64,000 nt of DNA from Streptomyces rhizosphaerihabitans (GCF_025399795.1 NZ_JAODTZ010000031.1:1-64000); one strand, 5' to 3'; positions 17,786 through 28,221 are shown, numbered from the stretch's first letter. The notes: generated by a model from the sequence alone, not told the origin. Translations and numbers: made by a program.

Positions 17786-19213
17786 TCAGGCGCCGAGTTC
17801 GCGGACCGCCTCCGCGAACGCGTCACCGCGCTTGTTGTAGTTGGCGAACATGTCCATGGACGCACAGGCCGGGGCCAGCAGCACCGTGTCCCCGGGCTCG
17901 GCGAGCCTCCTGGCCTCCTGAACAGCCGCGAGCATCGCCCCAGTGTCGGTCCGGTCGAGGTCGACGACGGGTACTTCCGGTGCGTGTCGCGCCAGGGCTT
18001 CACGGATCAGCGCGCGGTCCGCGCCGATCAGGACGACGCCCCTCAGCCGCTTCGCCGACCGGGCGACGAGCTCGTCGAAGGTCGCGCCCTTGGCGAGCCC
18101 TCCGGCGATCCACACGATCGACTCGTAGGCGGCCAAGGAGGCTTCCGCGGCATGTGTGTTGGTGGCCTTGGAGTCGTCGACGTAGGCGACCTCGTCCACG
18201 TCGGCCACGTGCGCGATGCGGTGCGCATCCGGGGTGAAGTCCCGCAGTCCGTCCCGTACGGCCCGTGGAGGCACCCCGAAGGCACGCGCGAGGGCCGCCG
18301 CGGCAAGGGCGTTGGCGATGTTGTGCGGGGCGGGCGGACGGACGTCGGAGACCTCCGCCAGCTCCTGGGCGTTCTTCTGCCGGTTCTCGACGAAGGCGCG
18401 GTCGACCAGGATGCCGTCCACGACGCCGAGTTGGGACGGCCCGGGAGCGCCGAGGGTGAAGCCGACAGCCCGGCAGCCCTCCTCGACGTCCGCCGCGCGC
18501 ACCAGGTCCTCGGTGGCCTTGTCGGCCACGTTGTAGACGCAGGCGACCCGATTGCCTTCGTAGATGCGGCCCTTGTCGGCGGCGTACGCCTCCATGGAGC
18601 CGTGCCAGTCGAGGTGGTCGGGCGCGAGGTTCAGTACCGCCGCGGAGTGGGCGCGCAGCGAGGGCGCCCAGTGGAGCTGGTAGCTGGAGAGTTCGACCGC
18701 GAGCACGTCGTACTCCTGCTCGCCGAGGACGGCGTCGAGCAGGGAGACGCCGATGTTGCCGACGGCCGCCGTGCGCAGGCCCGCCGCCTTGAGGATGGAG
18801 GCGAGCATCTGGACGGTCGTGGTCTTGCCGTTGGTGCCGGTGACCGCGAGCCAGGGCGCGGCCTTCCTGCCGTCCAGTTCCCGCAGCCGCCAGGCGAGTT
18901 CGACGTCGCCCCAGACGGGGACGCCCGCCGCGGCGGCCGCGGCGAACAGCGGTTTGTCCGGCTGCCAGCCGGGCGCGGTCACGATGAGCTCGGTGCCCTC
19001 GGGCAGGGTCGCGCCGTCACCGAGGCGCACGGTGACGCCGAGCGCCTCCAGTTCCGCGGCCTGCGCCCGGGCCCTTTCGTCGTCGCCGTCGTTGACGACG
19101 GTGACGAGTGCGCCGAGGCCGTGCAGGACCTTGGCGGCCGGGATGCCCGAGACGCCGAGGCCGGCGACCGTGACGCTCTTGCCCTGCCAGTTGGTCACTT
19201 CTTGGCTGCCCAT
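17786..19213 (-). CDS. murD: UDP-N-acetylmuramoyl-L-alanine--D-glutamate ligase MurD
   Basis: 475-residue Mur ligase adding D-Glu to UDP-MurNAc-L-Ala in the cytoplasm. The Rossmann-like N-terminal domain opens with [16 protein letters not shown], the ATP-binding loop is [10 protein letters not shown], and the C-terminal domain contains [15 protein letters not shown] and [10 protein letters not shown]. Two starts are possible. ATG 19213 overlaps mraY by 19 nt. GTG 19198 makes a GTGA overlap with the mraY stop and gives 470 residues; neither has a strong ribosome site. The longer form is reported here. Coupling to mraY is expected either way. Confidence 0.95.
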   Translation of the reverse strand: MGSQEVTNWQGKSVTVAGLGVSGIPAAKVLHGLGALVTVVNDGDDERARAQAAELEALGVTVRLGDGATLPEGTELIVTAPGWQPDKPLFAAAAAAGVPVWGDVELAWRLRELDGRKAAPWLAVTGTNGKTTTVQMLASILKAAGLRTAAVGNIGVSLLDAVLGEQEYDVLAVELSSYQLHWAPSLRAHSAAVLNLAPDHLDWHGSMEAYAADKGRIYEGNRVACVYNVADKATEDLVRAADVEEGCRAVGFTLGAPGPSQLGVVDGILVDRAFVENRQKNAQELAEVSDVRPPAPHNIANALAAAALARAFGVPPRAVRDGLRDFTPDAHRIAHVADVDEVAYVDDSKATNTHAAEASLAAYESIVWIAGGLAKGATFDELVARSAKRLRGVVLIGADRALIREALARHAPEVPVVDLDRTDTGAMLAAVQEARRLAEPGDTVLLAPACASMDMFANYNKRGDAFAEAVRELGA

Positions 19214-20268
19214 CCTGCGTAGAAGAGGCCGAGTCCGACGATCACGCACATGCCCTGGATGATCCAGAAGCGGACCACCACAAGGACTTCGGACCACCCC
19301 TTGAGTTCGAAGTGGTGCTGCAGCGGGGCCATTCGGAAGACGCGTTTCCCGGTCAGCTTGAAGGAGCCGACCTGGATGACCACCGACATGGTGATGAGGA
19401 CGAAGAGGCCGCCGAGCAGGGCCACCAGAATCTCGGTGCGGGAGCAGATCGCCAGACCGGCGAGCGCGCCGCCGAGGGCCAGCGAACCGGTGTCGCCCAT
19501 GAAGATCTTGGCCGGCGAGGTGTTCCACCACAGGAAGCCGAAGCAGGCGCCCATCAGGGCGGAGGCGACGACCGCGAGGTCGAGTGGATCTCGTACCTCA
19601 TAGCAGGCGGCCGGGTTGGTCAGGGTCAGCGCGTTGGCGCAGGACTCCTGGAACTGCCAGACACCGATGAAGGTGTAGGCACCGAAGACCATCGTGGCGG
19701 CGCCGGTGGCGAGGCCGTCCAGACCGTCCGTCAGGTTCACGCCGTTCGACATGGCGAGGATCATGAACAGCGCCCAGACCACGAAGAGCACCGGTCCGAT
19801 GGACCAGCCGAAGTCCTGGACGAAGGACAGCTTCGTGGAGGCCGGGGTGTTGCCGCGGTTGTCGGCGAACATCAGCGCCAGCACCGCGAAGGTGATGCCC
19901 ACGATCAGCTGTCCGGCCATCTTCGCCTTGGCCCGCAGGCCCAGCGAACGCCGCTTGATGATCTTGATGTAGTCGTCCAGGAAGCCGACCAGGCCCATGC
20001 CCGCCATCAGGCCGAGCACCAGGAGACCCGAGAAGGTCGGCGGATAACCCGTGATCACCTTGGACAGGAAGTACGCGATGATCGTCGCGAGGATGAAGGC
20101 GATACCACCCATGGTCGGCGTACCGCGCTTGCTGGCGTGCTCACGCGGGCCGTCGTCGCGGATGTACTGGCCGTAGCCCTTGCGGGCCAGCAGCTTGATC
20201 AGCAGCGGAGTGCCGACCAGAGTCAGGAACAGGCCAATGACTCCCGCGAACAGGATCTGCTTCATCAT
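19195..20268 (-). CDS. mraY: Phospho-MurNAc-pentapeptide translocase MraY
   Basis: 357-residue polytopic membrane enzyme that transfers phospho-MurNAc-pentapeptide to undecaprenyl phosphate, giving lipid I. About ten transmembrane helices are seen. The catalytic and UDP-binding motifs are present: [46 protein letters not shown] and the HHFELKGW loop. The start ATG overlaps the murF stop by four bases (ATGA). It lies between murF and murD in the usual dcw order. Confidence 0.97.
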   Translation of the reverse strand: MMKQILFAGVIGLFLTLVGTPLLIKLLARKGYGQYIRDDGPREHASKRGTPTMGGIAFILATIIAYFLSKVITGYPPTFSGLLVLGLMAGMGLVGFLDDYIKIIKRRSLGLRAKAKMAGQLIVGITFAVLALMFADNRGNTPASTKLSFVQDFGWSIGPVLFVVWALFMILAMSNGVNLTDGLDGLATGAATMVFGAYTFIGVWQFQESCANALTLTNPAACYEVRDPLDLAVVASALMGACFGFLWWNTSPAKIFMGDTGSLALGGALAGLAICSRTEILVALLGGLFVLITMSVVIQVGSFKLTGKRVFRMAPLQHHFELKGWSEVLVVVRFWIIQGMCVIVGLGLFYAGWAAKK

Positions 20269-21671
20269 CGGGCGGAAACCTCACCCTCGGTACCGTCGGC
20301 GAGCAGCGCGAGCGCCACCCGTTCCAGCCCGACGGACCTGGACGCCTTCACGAGCACGACGTCACCTGGGCGCAGCTCACTGCGCAACAGGTCGACAGCC
20401 GCCTGTGCGTCGGACACGTGCACCGACTCCTCACCCCACGAACCCTCGTTATATGCGCCCAGTTGCAGCCAGGACGCTTCCCTGCCCCCGACCGCGACGA
20501 GCTTGCCGACATTGAGCCGGACGGCAAGCCGTCCGACCGCGTCGTGCTCGGCGAGCGCCTCGTCCCCGAGCTCGGCCATCTGACCGAGCACCGCCCACGT
20601 ACGACGTCCCTTGCCCATCGCCGCGAGCGCGCGCAGGGCGGCTCGCATGGACTCGGGGTTCGCGTTGTAGGCGTCGTTGACGACCGTCACGCCGTCCGGA
20701 CGCTCGGTGACCTCCATCCGCCAGCGGGAGAGGGTGCCCGCCTCGGAGAGCGCGCGGGCGATCTCGTCTGCGGACATGCCCAGCTCATGGGCGACGGCGG
20801 CCGCGGCGAGCGCGTTCGACACGTGGTGCTCACCGTACAGGCGCATGGTCACATCACTGCACCCGGAGGGTGTGCGAAGGCTGAAGGAAGGCTGTCCGCT
20901 CTCCGTGAGCCGGACGTTCTCGGCCCGTACGTCCGCTTCGTCGGACTCTCCGAAGAGGATCACGCGTGCCTTCGTGCGGGAGGCCATGGCGCGTACGAGG
21001 GGATCGTCGGCGTTGAGGACCGCCGCGCCGTCCTCGGGGAGGCTCTCGACGAGCTCGCCCTTTGCTTGCGCGATCTGCTCGCGGCCGCCGAACTCGCCGA
21101 TGTGGGCGGTGCCGACGTTGAGGACGAGACCGATCTTCGGCGGGGTGAGGCCGGTGAGATAGCGGATGTGGCCTACGCCGCGGGCGCCCATCTCCAGCAC
21201 GAGGAACTTCGTGTCCTCGGTGGCGCTGAGCGCGGTGAGCGGCAGTCCGATCTCGTTGTTGAGGGAACCGGGCGTGAAGACGGTCGGCGCCTTGCTCCGC
21301 AGCACCTGGGCGATCAGGTCCTTGGTGCTGGTCTTGCCCGCGGAGCCGGTGAGGGCCACGAGGGTCGCGCCGAGCCGTTCGACGACGTGGCGGGCGAGGG
21401 CACCGAGAGCCGTCTGCACGTCGTCGACGACGATGGCGGGCACGCCGACGGGGCGGGACGCCAGGACGGCGGCCGCGCCGGCTCCGATCACCGCCTCGGC
21501 GTAGTCGTGGCCGTCGGCCCGTTCGCCGACGAAGGCGACGAAGAGACTGCCGGACTCCACTTCACGGGAGTCCCTGACGACCGGTCCGGTGACCTGTACC
21601 GCCGGATCCGGTATGTCGTACGTCTGCCCGCCGACGACTGCTGCGATCTCGGCGAGAGAGAGGGCGATCAC
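20265..21671 (-). CDS. murF: UDP-MurNAc-tripeptide:D-Ala-D-Ala ligase MurF
   Basis: 468-residue Mur ligase that adds D-Ala-D-Ala to complete the pentapeptide precursor. The ATP loop reads [13 protein letters not shown] near residue 110, the central-domain motif is [15 protein letters not shown], and [15 protein letters not shown] is the conserved C-terminal-domain entry. It starts at GTG 21671, 4 nt after the murE stop, and ends inside the mraY start codon. It is part of the tightly packed murE-murF-mraY-murD block. Confidence 0.97.
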   Translation of the reverse strand: MIALSLAEIAAVVGGQTYDIPDPAVQVTGPVVRDSREVESGSLFVAFVGERADGHDYAEAVIGAGAAAVLASRPVGVPAIVVDDVQTALGALARHVVERLGATLVALTGSAGKTSTKDLIAQVLRSKAPTVFTPGSLNNEIGLPLTALSATEDTKFLVLEMGARGVGHIRYLTGLTPPKIGLVLNVGTAHIGEFGGREQIAQAKGELVESLPEDGAAVLNADDPLVRAMASRTKARVILFGESDEADVRAENVRLTESGQPSFSLRTPSGCSDVTMRLYGEHHVSNALAAAAVAHELGMSADEIARALSEAGTLSRWRMEVTERPDGVTVVNDAYNANPESMRAALRALAAMGKGRRTWAVLGQMAELGDEALAEHDAVGRLAVRLNVGKLVAVGGREASWLQLGAYNEGSWGEESVHVSDAQAAVDLLRSELRPGDVVLVKASRSVGLERVALALLADGTEGEVSAR

Positions 21672-21675
21672 AAGT

Positions 21676-23343
21676 TCATCCCTGGGTCTGCTGGATAGCT
21701 TCGCGAAGCACTTGGCGGTCGTCGAAGGGACGCACCACCCCGGCGATGTCCTGGCCCTGCTCGTGGCCCTTGCCCGCGACCAGCACGGTGTCGCCCGGCT
21801 TTGCGCGCGCGACGGCCGCGGCGATGGCGGCGGCCCGGTCCTCGAAGACCTGGACCTCGCCGCGCTCGTGCGCCGGCACCTCGGCGGCGCCCGCGAGCAT
21901 CGTGGCGAGGATCGCCAGCGGGTCCTCGGAACGGGGGTTGTCGGACGTCAGGACGGCGGTGTCGGCGAGCCGGGCCACGGCCGCGCCCATCGGCTTCCGC
22001 TTGGTCTTGTCACGGTCGCCGCCGCAGCCGAGCACCACGTGCAGGCTGCCCTCGGTCACCTTGCGCAGGGCGCGCAGGACGGATTCGACGGCGTCCGTCT
22101 TGTGGGCGTAGTCGACGACGGCGAGGTACGGCTGGCCCGCGTCCACGCGCTCCAGCCGGCCCGGGACCCCCGGGACGGCGGCGACGCCGTCCGCGGCGGT
22201 CTGCGGGTCGAGTCCGGCGGCCGCGAGGGCGACGATCGCGGCGAGGGCGTTGGCCACGTTGAAGGGGCCCGCGAGCGGCGAGCGGGCGTTGATCCGCTCA
22301 CCCTTGGGGCCGACCGCGGTGAATGTCGAGTCCATCGGGCCGACTTCGACGTTCTCGGCGCGCCAGTCGGCGTCCGGGTAGCCCTCGGCGGAGAAGGTGA
22401 TGACCGGGACGGTGGCTTCCCCGGAGAGCCGGCGACCGTACTCGTCGTCGAGGTTCACGACGCCGAGCCGGCTGCGTCTGGCCGTGAACAGCTGCGCCTT
22501 GGCCTGGAAGTAGTCCTCCATGCCGGTGTGGAACTCCATGTGTTCCGGGCTGAGGTTGTTGAAGACGGCGACGTCGAAGACGCAGCCGTCGACGCGGCCG
22601 AGTACCAGTGCGTGGCTGGAGACCTCCATCGCGACCGAGTCGACCCCGCGCTCGCGCATGACGGCGAACAGGGCCTGGAGGTCGGTGGCCTCGGGCGTGG
22701 TGCGTTCCGACTTGATGCGCTCGTCGCCGATGCGCATCTCGACCGTGCCGATCAGACCGGTGGAGTGGACCGTCTTCAGACCGCCCTCGATGAGATAGGC
22801 CGTCGTGGTCTTGCCGGAGGTGCCCGTGATGCCGATCTGGAGCAGATCTCGTCCCGGGTGGCCGTAGATGGTGGCCGCCAGCTCGCCCATCGATCCGCGC
22901 GGGTCGTCGACGACGAGGACCGGCAGACCGGTGGCCGCGGCGCGCCCGGCGCCGGTCGGGTCGGTGAGGACGGCGACGGCGCCGAGGCCGGCCGCCTGGG
23001 TCACGAAGTCGGCGCCGTGCAGACGCGCGCCGGGCAGGGCGGCGTACAGGTCGCCGGGTCGCACCGCGCGGGAGTCATGGGTGATGCCCGTGACCCCGGC
23101 GTCGCTCTCCGGCTTCTCGGCGCCCAGCTGATCGGCCAGCTCCGCGAGGTGGATGGCGGAGACGTGAACCGGCCGCGGCGGCCCCGGATATGTCACAGGA
23201 GCGCCCTTCTGGGTGGTTTGGGACTGATCAGCTTGTGGCACGGCGGTGAGCGTACCGGGCTCACCCCCGCCGGGGCGAAGCGAGGGCGCGGACGGGGTGT
23301 GCGGGGAGGAGTGGTTCCCGGGGTCCGGGGTGATCGTTGTCAC
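21676..23343 (-). CDS. murE: UDP-MurNAc-dipeptide--diaminopimelate ligase MurE
   Basis: 555-residue Mur ligase adding the third residue of the stem peptide. The ATP loop is GITGTSGKTTTAYLIEGGLK. The substrate motif DNPR (in LTSDNPRSEDP) marks the diaminopimelate type rather than the lysine type; in Streptomyces the substrate is LL-DAP. A Pro/Ser-rich N-terminal stretch of ~50 residues precedes the conserved region, so the true start could lie further in, but GTG 23343 gives no conflict with ftsI (55-nt gap). Identification is secure, the start less so. Confidence 0.95.
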   Translation of the reverse strand: MTTITPDPGNHSSPHTPSAPSLRPGGGEPGTLTAVPQADQSQTTQKGAPVTYPGPPRPVHVSAIHLAELADQLGAEKPESDAGVTGITHDSRAVRPGDLYAALPGARLHGADFVTQAAGLGAVAVLTDPTGAGRAAATGLPVLVVDDPRGSMGELAATIYGHPGRDLLQIGITGTSGKTTTAYLIEGGLKTVHSTGLIGTVEMRIGDERIKSERTTPEATDLQALFAVMRERGVDSVAMEVSSHALVLGRVDGCVFDVAVFNNLSPEHMEFHTGMEDYFQAKAQLFTARRSRLGVVNLDDEYGRRLSGEATVPVITFSAEGYPDADWRAENVEVGPMDSTFTAVGPKGERINARSPLAGPFNVANALAAIVALAAAGLDPQTAADGVAAVPGVPGRLERVDAGQPYLAVVDYAHKTDAVESVLRALRKVTEGSLHVVLGCGGDRDKTKRKPMGAAVARLADTAVLTSDNPRSEDPLAILATMLAGAAEVPAHERGEVQVFEDRAAAIAAAVARAKPGDTVLVAGKGHEQGQDIAGVVRPFDDRQVLREAIQQTQG

Positions 23344-23398
23344 GAGTGGTTCCTGGTCCGTTGTGCGTGGGTGCTGATCACTGCGTGCGTCGGAGCGG

Positions 23399-25360
23399 TC
23401 ACGGCGTGAACGAGACGGGCAGCCGGGCCGCGTGGGCGCCGGTCGGCGGGACCTGAAGGGTCTTCAGGGCGAACTCCATCACCTGCTTGAAGACGGGTCC
23501 ACAGATCTGGCCGCCGTAGTAAAGGCCCTTCGTCGCGTTCTGGATCGCGCAGTAGACGGTGATACGCGGCTTGTCCGCGGGGGCGAATCCGGCGAACGAG
23601 GAGGTGTAGCCGTGGTACTTGCCGGTGGCCGGATCCACGCGGTTGGCCGTACCCGTCTTGCCCGCGACCCGGTAGCCGGGGATGCGCGCCTTGATGCCGG
23701 TGCCCTGTTCGTCGTCCACCACGGACTCCAGCATCTGGGCGAGCGTCTTCGCCGTCTTCGCGCTCACGACCCGTGTCTTCTTGGGCGCGGCGGCCGGTGT
23801 GAAGCGGCCGTCGGGCCCCTTCGTACCGCGCACCAGGGTCGGCTCGATACGGACGCCGCCGTTGGCGATCGTCGAGTAGACGGAGGCCGCCTGCATCGCG
23901 TTGATCGACACGCCCTGGCCGAAAGGAATCGTGTACTGCTGCGAGGTCGACCACTTGTCGGCGGGCGCGAGGATGCCCGCCGTCTCGCCGGGGAAGCCGA
24001 GCCCGGTGTGGCTGCCGATGCCGAACTTGCGCAGATACGAGTAGAGGACCTGGTTGGCCTGTTTCTGGGTCTTTCCGAGCTGCCCGGTCGCCAGGATGGT
24101 GCCGATGTTGCTGGACTTGGCGAGCACGCCGTTGAGCGTGAGGTTCCAGGTCTTGTGGTCGATGTCGTCCTGGAAGAGCCGGTCGCCGCGGTGCAGCCGG
24201 TTGGGCACGACGACATGGGTCCCGGGGGTCGCCGCGTTCTCCTGGAGGACGGCGGCCATCGACATCAGTTTGGCGGTGGATCCGGGCTCGTACGCGTCCT
24301 GGAGGGCCGCGTTGCCCATGGCCGCCGCGTTGGCCTGGGTGAGGTCGTTGGGGTCGAAGCCGGGCGAGTTGGCCATGGCGAGGACCTGGCCGGTCCTGGT
24401 GTCCTGCACTATCACGTAGCCGCGGTCCGCCCTGGACTTCTTCACCTGCTCGGTGATGGCGTCCTGCGCGGCCCACTGGATGTCCCGGTCGATGGTCAGC
24501 TCGACGTCGGAGCCGGCCACGGCGGGTGTCTCGGTGGAGCCCACGGTCGGCACCTGGCGGCCCCCGGACTGGGCGTAGCGGATCTTGCCGTCCTTGCCGG
24601 TGAGCTGTTTGTTCAGCTGCTGCTCGATGCCGCCGCCGCCCTTGCCGTCGGCGTTGACCCAGCCCAGTATCCCGGCGGCGAGATCGCCGTTCGGGTACAC
24701 GCGTTTGCTGGCCGGCACCGCGAGGACGCCGGCGAGGACGTTGACCGTGTTCCTGTCGGTCTCCGCCTTGGTCCCGAGCGTGCTCTTCAGGTCCTTGATC
24801 TGCTGCCAGACCTGGGGGGTGCGGCGGTGTGCGAGGAGCGTGTAGCGGGTGTTCTTCGTCCGCAGCTTCCTGGCGACGGTGTCCACGTCCTGGCCGATGA
24901 TCGGGCCGAGGAGCGCGGCGGCCTGCTCGGGGGCGTCCCCCACCTTGGTGGCCGCGCGCGTGAACATCGTCGGGTCCGCGGTGATGTCGTACGCGTCCAC
25001 GCTCGTCGCCAGCTCGACGCCGTCGCGGTCGGTGATCCCGCCGCGCTCGGCGGCCAGCGTGCGCCCGACGTACCGGTTCTGCTCGGCCTTCGCGGCATAG
25101 GTGCTCGCGTCCACGGCCTGCACCTGGAGCAGCCGTACGACGAACGCGATCATCACCAGCGTCAGCGCGAGGCTGACCATGCGCAGGCGGGGGCGGGGGC
25201 TGCCGAGCCGGATGACGCGCGGGCCTTCGGAGCGGTTCGCGGCCGGGCGGCGCACGGGGCGGGCGCCCGGGCCGGGGCGGCTCCGGCCGCCGGGGCGTAC
25301 GGGCCTGGCGGGGCCGGGTACTCGGCGGCGCGGCGGTTCCCTGTCGGACACTTCCGTCAC
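23399..25360 (-). CDS. ftsI: Septal penicillin-binding protein (class B transpeptidase) FtsI/PBP3
   Basis: 653-residue class B PBP that cross-links septal peptidoglycan together with FtsW. It has a Pro/Arg-rich cytoplasmic tail (~1-50), one transmembrane segment (MVSLALTLVMIAFVVRLLQV), a dimerisation/pedestal domain and a C-terminal transpeptidase domain. The active-site motifs are all visible: the serine of STAK in YEPGSTAKLMSM, the SSN of AKSSNIGTIL, and KTG in AGKTGTANRVD. Its GTG start overlaps the ftsL stop by four bases (GTGA), so the two divisome partners are translated together. Confidence 0.97.
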   Translation of the reverse strand: MTEVSDREPPRRRVPGPARPVRPGGRSRPGPGARPVRRPAANRSEGPRVIRLGSPRPRLRMVSLALTLVMIAFVVRLLQVQAVDASTYAAKAEQNRYVGRTLAAERGGITDRDGVELATSVDAYDITADPTMFTRAATKVGDAPEQAAALLGPIIGQDVDTVARKLRTKNTRYTLLAHRRTPQVWQQIKDLKSTLGTKAETDRNTVNVLAGVLAVPASKRVYPNGDLAAGILGWVNADGKGGGGIEQQLNKQLTGKDGKIRYAQSGGRQVPTVGSTETPAVAGSDVELTIDRDIQWAAQDAITEQVKKSRADRGYVIVQDTRTGQVLAMANSPGFDPNDLTQANAAAMGNAALQDAYEPGSTAKLMSMAAVLQENAATPGTHVVVPNRLHRGDRLFQDDIDHKTWNLTLNGVLAKSSNIGTILATGQLGKTQKQANQVLYSYLRKFGIGSHTGLGFPGETAGILAPADKWSTSQQYTIPFGQGVSINAMQAASVYSTIANGGVRIEPTLVRGTKGPDGRFTPAAAPKKTRVVSAKTAKTLAQMLESVVDDEQGTGIKARIPGYRVAGKTGTANRVDPATGKYHGYTSSFAGFAPADKPRITVYCAIQNATKGLYYGGQICGPVFKQVMEFALKTLQVPPTGAHAARLPVSFTP

Positions 25361-25905
25361 CTGCCGGGGGTTGTGGAGGGCTGTGTGGACGGGGCGGGGG
25401 CCCGGGTGGTGAGCGCGCCCGGGGACGGCTGCCGCTGGGCGGTGGACGGTGCCGCACTCCGCACCGGGCTCGGAGTGCGGGCCGGGACCGGGGCGAGGAC
25501 CTCGGGCGGGGGGATCATCGGGGCCTGTGCGGCGGACTGCCGGCCGGCGGCTCCGGGGACGCCCTTGACCGTGCCGTCGGGGTCGAGGAAGGCCGGATCG
25601 CCACCGGGGACCATCCCGAGTTCGCGGGCACGGCGCTGGAGGGCGTCGGGGGCGGAGTAGGCGTCCACGTCCCGCTGTAGGCCCTGTTCCTCGTCGGTCA
25701 GGCTCTTGGTCTCCTTCTGGAGGTCGTCGAGCCGGAACGCCCCTTCGCTGAGCGCCGAGTTCAGCACGAGGAGCCCGATGAGACCGCCGCCGAGGAGAAG
25801 GACGACCAGGAGGACGAAGGGGGTTCGGGCGGCCTGCCCAGCCCCGGCCGGGAGGAGCCGCGCGAGCCGGGCGGCCCGCCCCCTGAGTTCGGGTCTGCCG
25901 CTCAC
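25357..25905 (-). CDS. ftsL: FtsL-like septum formation protein
   Basis: 182-residue bitopic membrane protein. It has a short basic cytoplasmic N-terminus, one transmembrane segment (residues ~29-50, FVLLVVLLLGGGLIGLLVLN), then a heptad-rich region (RLDDLQKETKSLTDEEQGLQ) typical of FtsL/DivIC, and an unusually long Pro/Ala/Ser/Thr-rich tail (~110-182). Primary sequence is not conserved; the call rests on topology, coiled coil and position between rsmH and ftsI. GTG 25905 has GGGAGGGCGC upstream. This initiation region is repeated in the gap upstream (see the next entries). Confidence 0.85.
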   Translation of the reverse strand: MSGRPELRGRAARLARLLPAGAGQAARTPFVLLVVLLLGGGLIGLLVLNSALSEGAFRLDDLQKETKSLTDEEQGLQRDVDAYSAPDALQRRARELGMVPGGDPAFLDPDGTVKGVPGAAGRQSAAQAPMIPPPEVLAPVPARTPSPVRSAAPSTAQRQPSPGALTTRAPAPSTQPSTTPGR

Positions 25906-25936
25906 GCGCCCTCCCTGTGGGTCTGGTGTGCCGTCG

Positions 25937-26098
25937 TCACGGCCGCTCCATGGGTTCGGTTCCCGTACTCACGAAGCCGTCGCGGGTTCGGTTCCCGTAC
26001 TCACGAAGCCGTCGCGGGTCAGGATTCCCGACCCCCGCCGTCCGGCGGGTCCGGAAAACGGGCCCACGGCCTTTCGCGAGTTCGGGTTTCCGACTCAC
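25937..26098 (-). CDS. Possible 53-residue ORF between rsmH and ftsL
   Basis: Short open frame 22 nt after the rsmH stop, starting GTG 26098 with a strong ribosome site (AAGGAGGGG four bases upstream). The product is Arg/Gly/Pro-rich with no hydrophobic segment or recognisable domain. Its first seven codons (MSRKPEL) and upstream ribosome site are a near-copy of the ftsL start (MSGRPEL; 17 of 21 bases identical from GTG onward), and its 3' half is formed by the 32-bp tandem repeat. It could be a coupling ORF that feeds ribosomes toward ftsL, or decaying duplicated sequence. I do not assign a function. Confidence 0.3.
   Translation of the reverse strand: MSRKPELAKGRGPVFRTRRTAGVGNPDPRRLREYGNRTRDGFVSTGTEPMERP
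25952..26030. repeat. 32-bp tandem repeat upstream of ftsL
   Basis: Two exact 32-bp copies (25952-25983 and 25984-26015) followed by a degraded third. On the minus strand each contains GTGAGTACGGGAACCGAACCC, related to the ftsL start sequence GTGAGCGGCAGACCCGAACTC and to a better copy at 26078-26098. The unit length is not a multiple of three, so frame changes between copies. Confidence 0.85.
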
Positions 26099-26120
26099 GG
26101 CCCCTCCTTCTCCCCGCGCC

Positions 26121-27128
26121 TCACTCGGCGGCTTCCTCGCGGATGCGCTGTGCCCCCCGCAGCCGGGCAGGAGCCGCTCGCCGGTTCTCGGCGACCTCTT
26201 CCTCGGTGGGAAGTTCGGCACCGCGGGTGAGGAGCTTGAGCCGGGGCTGGTAGCGCTCGGGGACGACCGGCAGTCCGGGCGGCGCCGTGTTGGCGGCGCC
26301 TGCCGCAAACACCTGCTTGACCAGCCGGTCCTCCAGCGAGTGGTACGACAGCACGGCGATGCGGCCGTCGACGGCGAGCGCCTTCACGGCCGCGGGAATC
26401 GCCCTCTCCAGGACACTCAGTTCGCCGTTGACCTCGATGCGCAGCGCCTGGAAGGTGCGCTTGGCGGGATTGCCCCCGGTGCGCTTGGCCGCCTGGGGCA
26501 GCGCGTCACGGATCAGCTCGACGAGCCGCGCGCTGTTGGTGAAGGGGTCCTTCTCGCGCTCGCGCACCACCGCGGAGACGATCCGCTTGGCCTGCTTCTC
26601 CTCGCCGTACGCCCGCAGGATCCGCACCAGTTCGCCCGGCGGATAGGTGTTGAGCACCTCGGCCGCGCTCATCCCGGTCGTCTGGTCCATGCGCATGTCG
26701 AGCGGCGCGTCCTGCGCGTACGCGAACCCCCGGTCCGCCTCGTCGAGCTGCATGGAGGAGACACCGAGGTCGAACAGGACACCCTGGACGCGCGGGATGT
26801 CGAGGCGGTCGAGCACGTCGGGGAGTTCGTCGTAGACGGCGTGCACCAGGGAGGCGCGGTCACCGTAGGGGGCGAGCCGCTCTCCGGAGAGGCGCAGCGC
26901 CTCCTTGTCACGGTCCAGGGCCACGAGCCGCACTTCGGGGAACCGGGTGAGCAGTGCCTCGCTGTGACCGCCGAGCCCGAGCGTGCAGTCGACGACCACT
27001 GCTCCCGGCTCGGCGAGGGCCGGGGCCAGCATGTCCAGGCACCGCTTGAGCATGACCGGGACGTGTCGGCTCTGTCCCTCCGGTCGCCCGCTGTCGCCCT
27101 CGTCGGTAAGCGCTTCGCGCCCTTGCAT
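26121..27128 (-). CDS. rsmH: 16S rRNA m4C1402 N4-methyltransferase RsmH (MraW)
   Basis: 335-residue SAM-dependent methyltransferase acting on C1402 of 16S rRNA. The family blocks are [13 protein letters not shown], the SAM loop [13 protein letters not shown], the [19 protein letters not shown] substrate block and [13 protein letters not shown] near the C-terminus. ATG 27128 has GAGAGGG upstream and is preferred over upstream in-frame starts at 27158 and 27164. It is the first gene of the dcw run. The usual upstream mraZ regulator gene is absent; a carbonic anhydrase gene diverges instead. Confidence 0.95.
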   Translation of the reverse strand: MQGREALTDEGDSGRPEGQSRHVPVMLKRCLDMLAPALAEPGAVVVDCTLGLGGHSEALLTRFPEVRLVALDRDKEALRLSGERLAPYGDRASLVHAVYDELPDVLDRLDIPRVQGVLFDLGVSSMQLDEADRGFAYAQDAPLDMRMDQTTGMSAAEVLNTYPPGELVRILRAYGEEKQAKRIVSAVVREREKDPFTNSARLVELIRDALPQAAKRTGGNPAKRTFQALRIEVNGELSVLERAIPAAVKALAVDGRIAVLSYHSLEDRLVKQVFAAGAANTAPPGLPVVPERYQPRLKLLTRGAELPTEEEVAENRRAAPARLRGAQRIREEAAE

Positions 27129-27350
27129 TCCGGGCCCTCTCAGGTCCGGCGCGGCCATACGCACTGCCGGGTCCCCACCCGCTCGGGAAGGGGAGGTCTG
27201 CTGGCGCCGGATGACTGGCGTCAGCCGACCGGGAGCGGGAGGAGGCCGAGCCGTACGTACGCGCCGCGCACGCGGGGAGACTCCGGAAAGTCGCCGGGTC
27301 TCCAGGGGAAAACAGTCCAGCGGGGAGAGCCTCGCCTCCCGCTTCGCGTC

Positions 27351-27378
27351 ACTTTAGTCCACGGTGTCTCGCGGTCAA
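27351..27378 (-). promoter_or_regulatory. Candidate promoter for the rsmH-dcw run
   Basis: TTGACC (27373-27378 on the complement) and TAAAGT (27351-27356) are spaced 16 bp and point toward rsmH, leaving a leader of about 215 nt. The rest of the ~430-nt gap to the carbonic anhydrase gene shows nothing else I can name, apart from one near-DnaA-box (TTGTCCACT, 27502-27510). Confidence 0.5.
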
Positions 27379-27554
27379 CCAACCGGCATGCGCGTCGCGG
27401 ACAGCGCCCGGATCGAAGCCGTGGATCCGGAAGAATCACCCGAACGGGCAAGCCGTCACCCCCCGTGTGGATTACCTCACAACAAGCCGCGATGACATTC
27501 TTTGTCCACTCTCCCAGCAGGACCGCCCCATACGTGACCAGTACCGTCATGGGT

Positions 27555-28103
27555 ATGACGACTTCCGCATCTGTTCCCACCGAACCCGAAGGCGCCATAG
27601 CGGTGGAGCGCACGGTCACCGACCGTCTCGTCGACGCGAACGAGAAATACGCCGCCGCCTTCACCGACCCGGGGATGGACGCCCGACCCGTGCTGCATGT
27701 CGCGGTGGTGGCGTGCATGGACGCCCGGCTCGACCTGCACGCCGCGCTCGGCCTGGAACTGGGTGACTGCCACACCATCCGCAACGCGGGCGGCGTGGTC
27801 ACCGACGACGTGATCCGCTCCCTCACCATCAGCCAGCGGGCGCTCGGCACCCGCAGCGTGGTCCTCATCCACCACACCGGCTGCGGCCTGGAGTCCCTCA
27901 CCGAGGACTTCCGGCACGACCTGGAGATGGAGGTCGGCCAGCGCCCCGCGTGGGCGGTCGAGGCCTTCCGGGACGTCGAACAGGACGTACGGCAGTCGAT
28001 GCAGCGCGTGCGCACCTCCCCGTTCCTGGTGCACACGGACGATGTGCGCGGCTTCGTCTTCGACGTCACGACCGGCCTGCTGCGGGAGATCGACCCCTCC
28101 TGA
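27555..28103 (+). CDS. Beta-class carbonic anhydrase
   Basis: 182-residue zinc enzyme interconverting CO2 and bicarbonate. The zinc ligands of the short type are visible: Cys and Asp/Arg in VACMDARLDL, and His and Cys in HHTGCGL. The pattern IRNAGGVVTDDVIRSL between them is family-typical. It resembles the small mycobacterial Rv1284-type enzymes. ATG 27555 is chosen; in-frame starts at 27549 (ATG) and 27534 (GTG) are equally near and none has a clear ribosome site. It is divergent from rsmH. The function is secure, the start uncertain by up to seven codons. Confidence 0.93.
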   Translation: MTTSASVPTEPEGAIAVERTVTDRLVDANEKYAAAFTDPGMDARPVLHVAVVACMDARLDLHAALGLELGDCHTIRNAGGVVTDDVIRSLTISQRALGTRSVVLIHHTGCGLESLTEDFRHDLEMEVGQRPAWAVEAFRDVEQDVRQSMQRVRTSPFLVHTDDVRGFVFDVTTGLLREIDPS

Positions 28104-28221
28104 CCGGCCCCGTCCCACCCCCCGGTCGCCGGCCCTCCGCAGCTCGTGGGACCCTCTCTTCACAAAAAACCCCGGCCGTCCGGTGCTCAAAGGGCCGTAA
28201 GAACTGACATATCGCGGCCAC

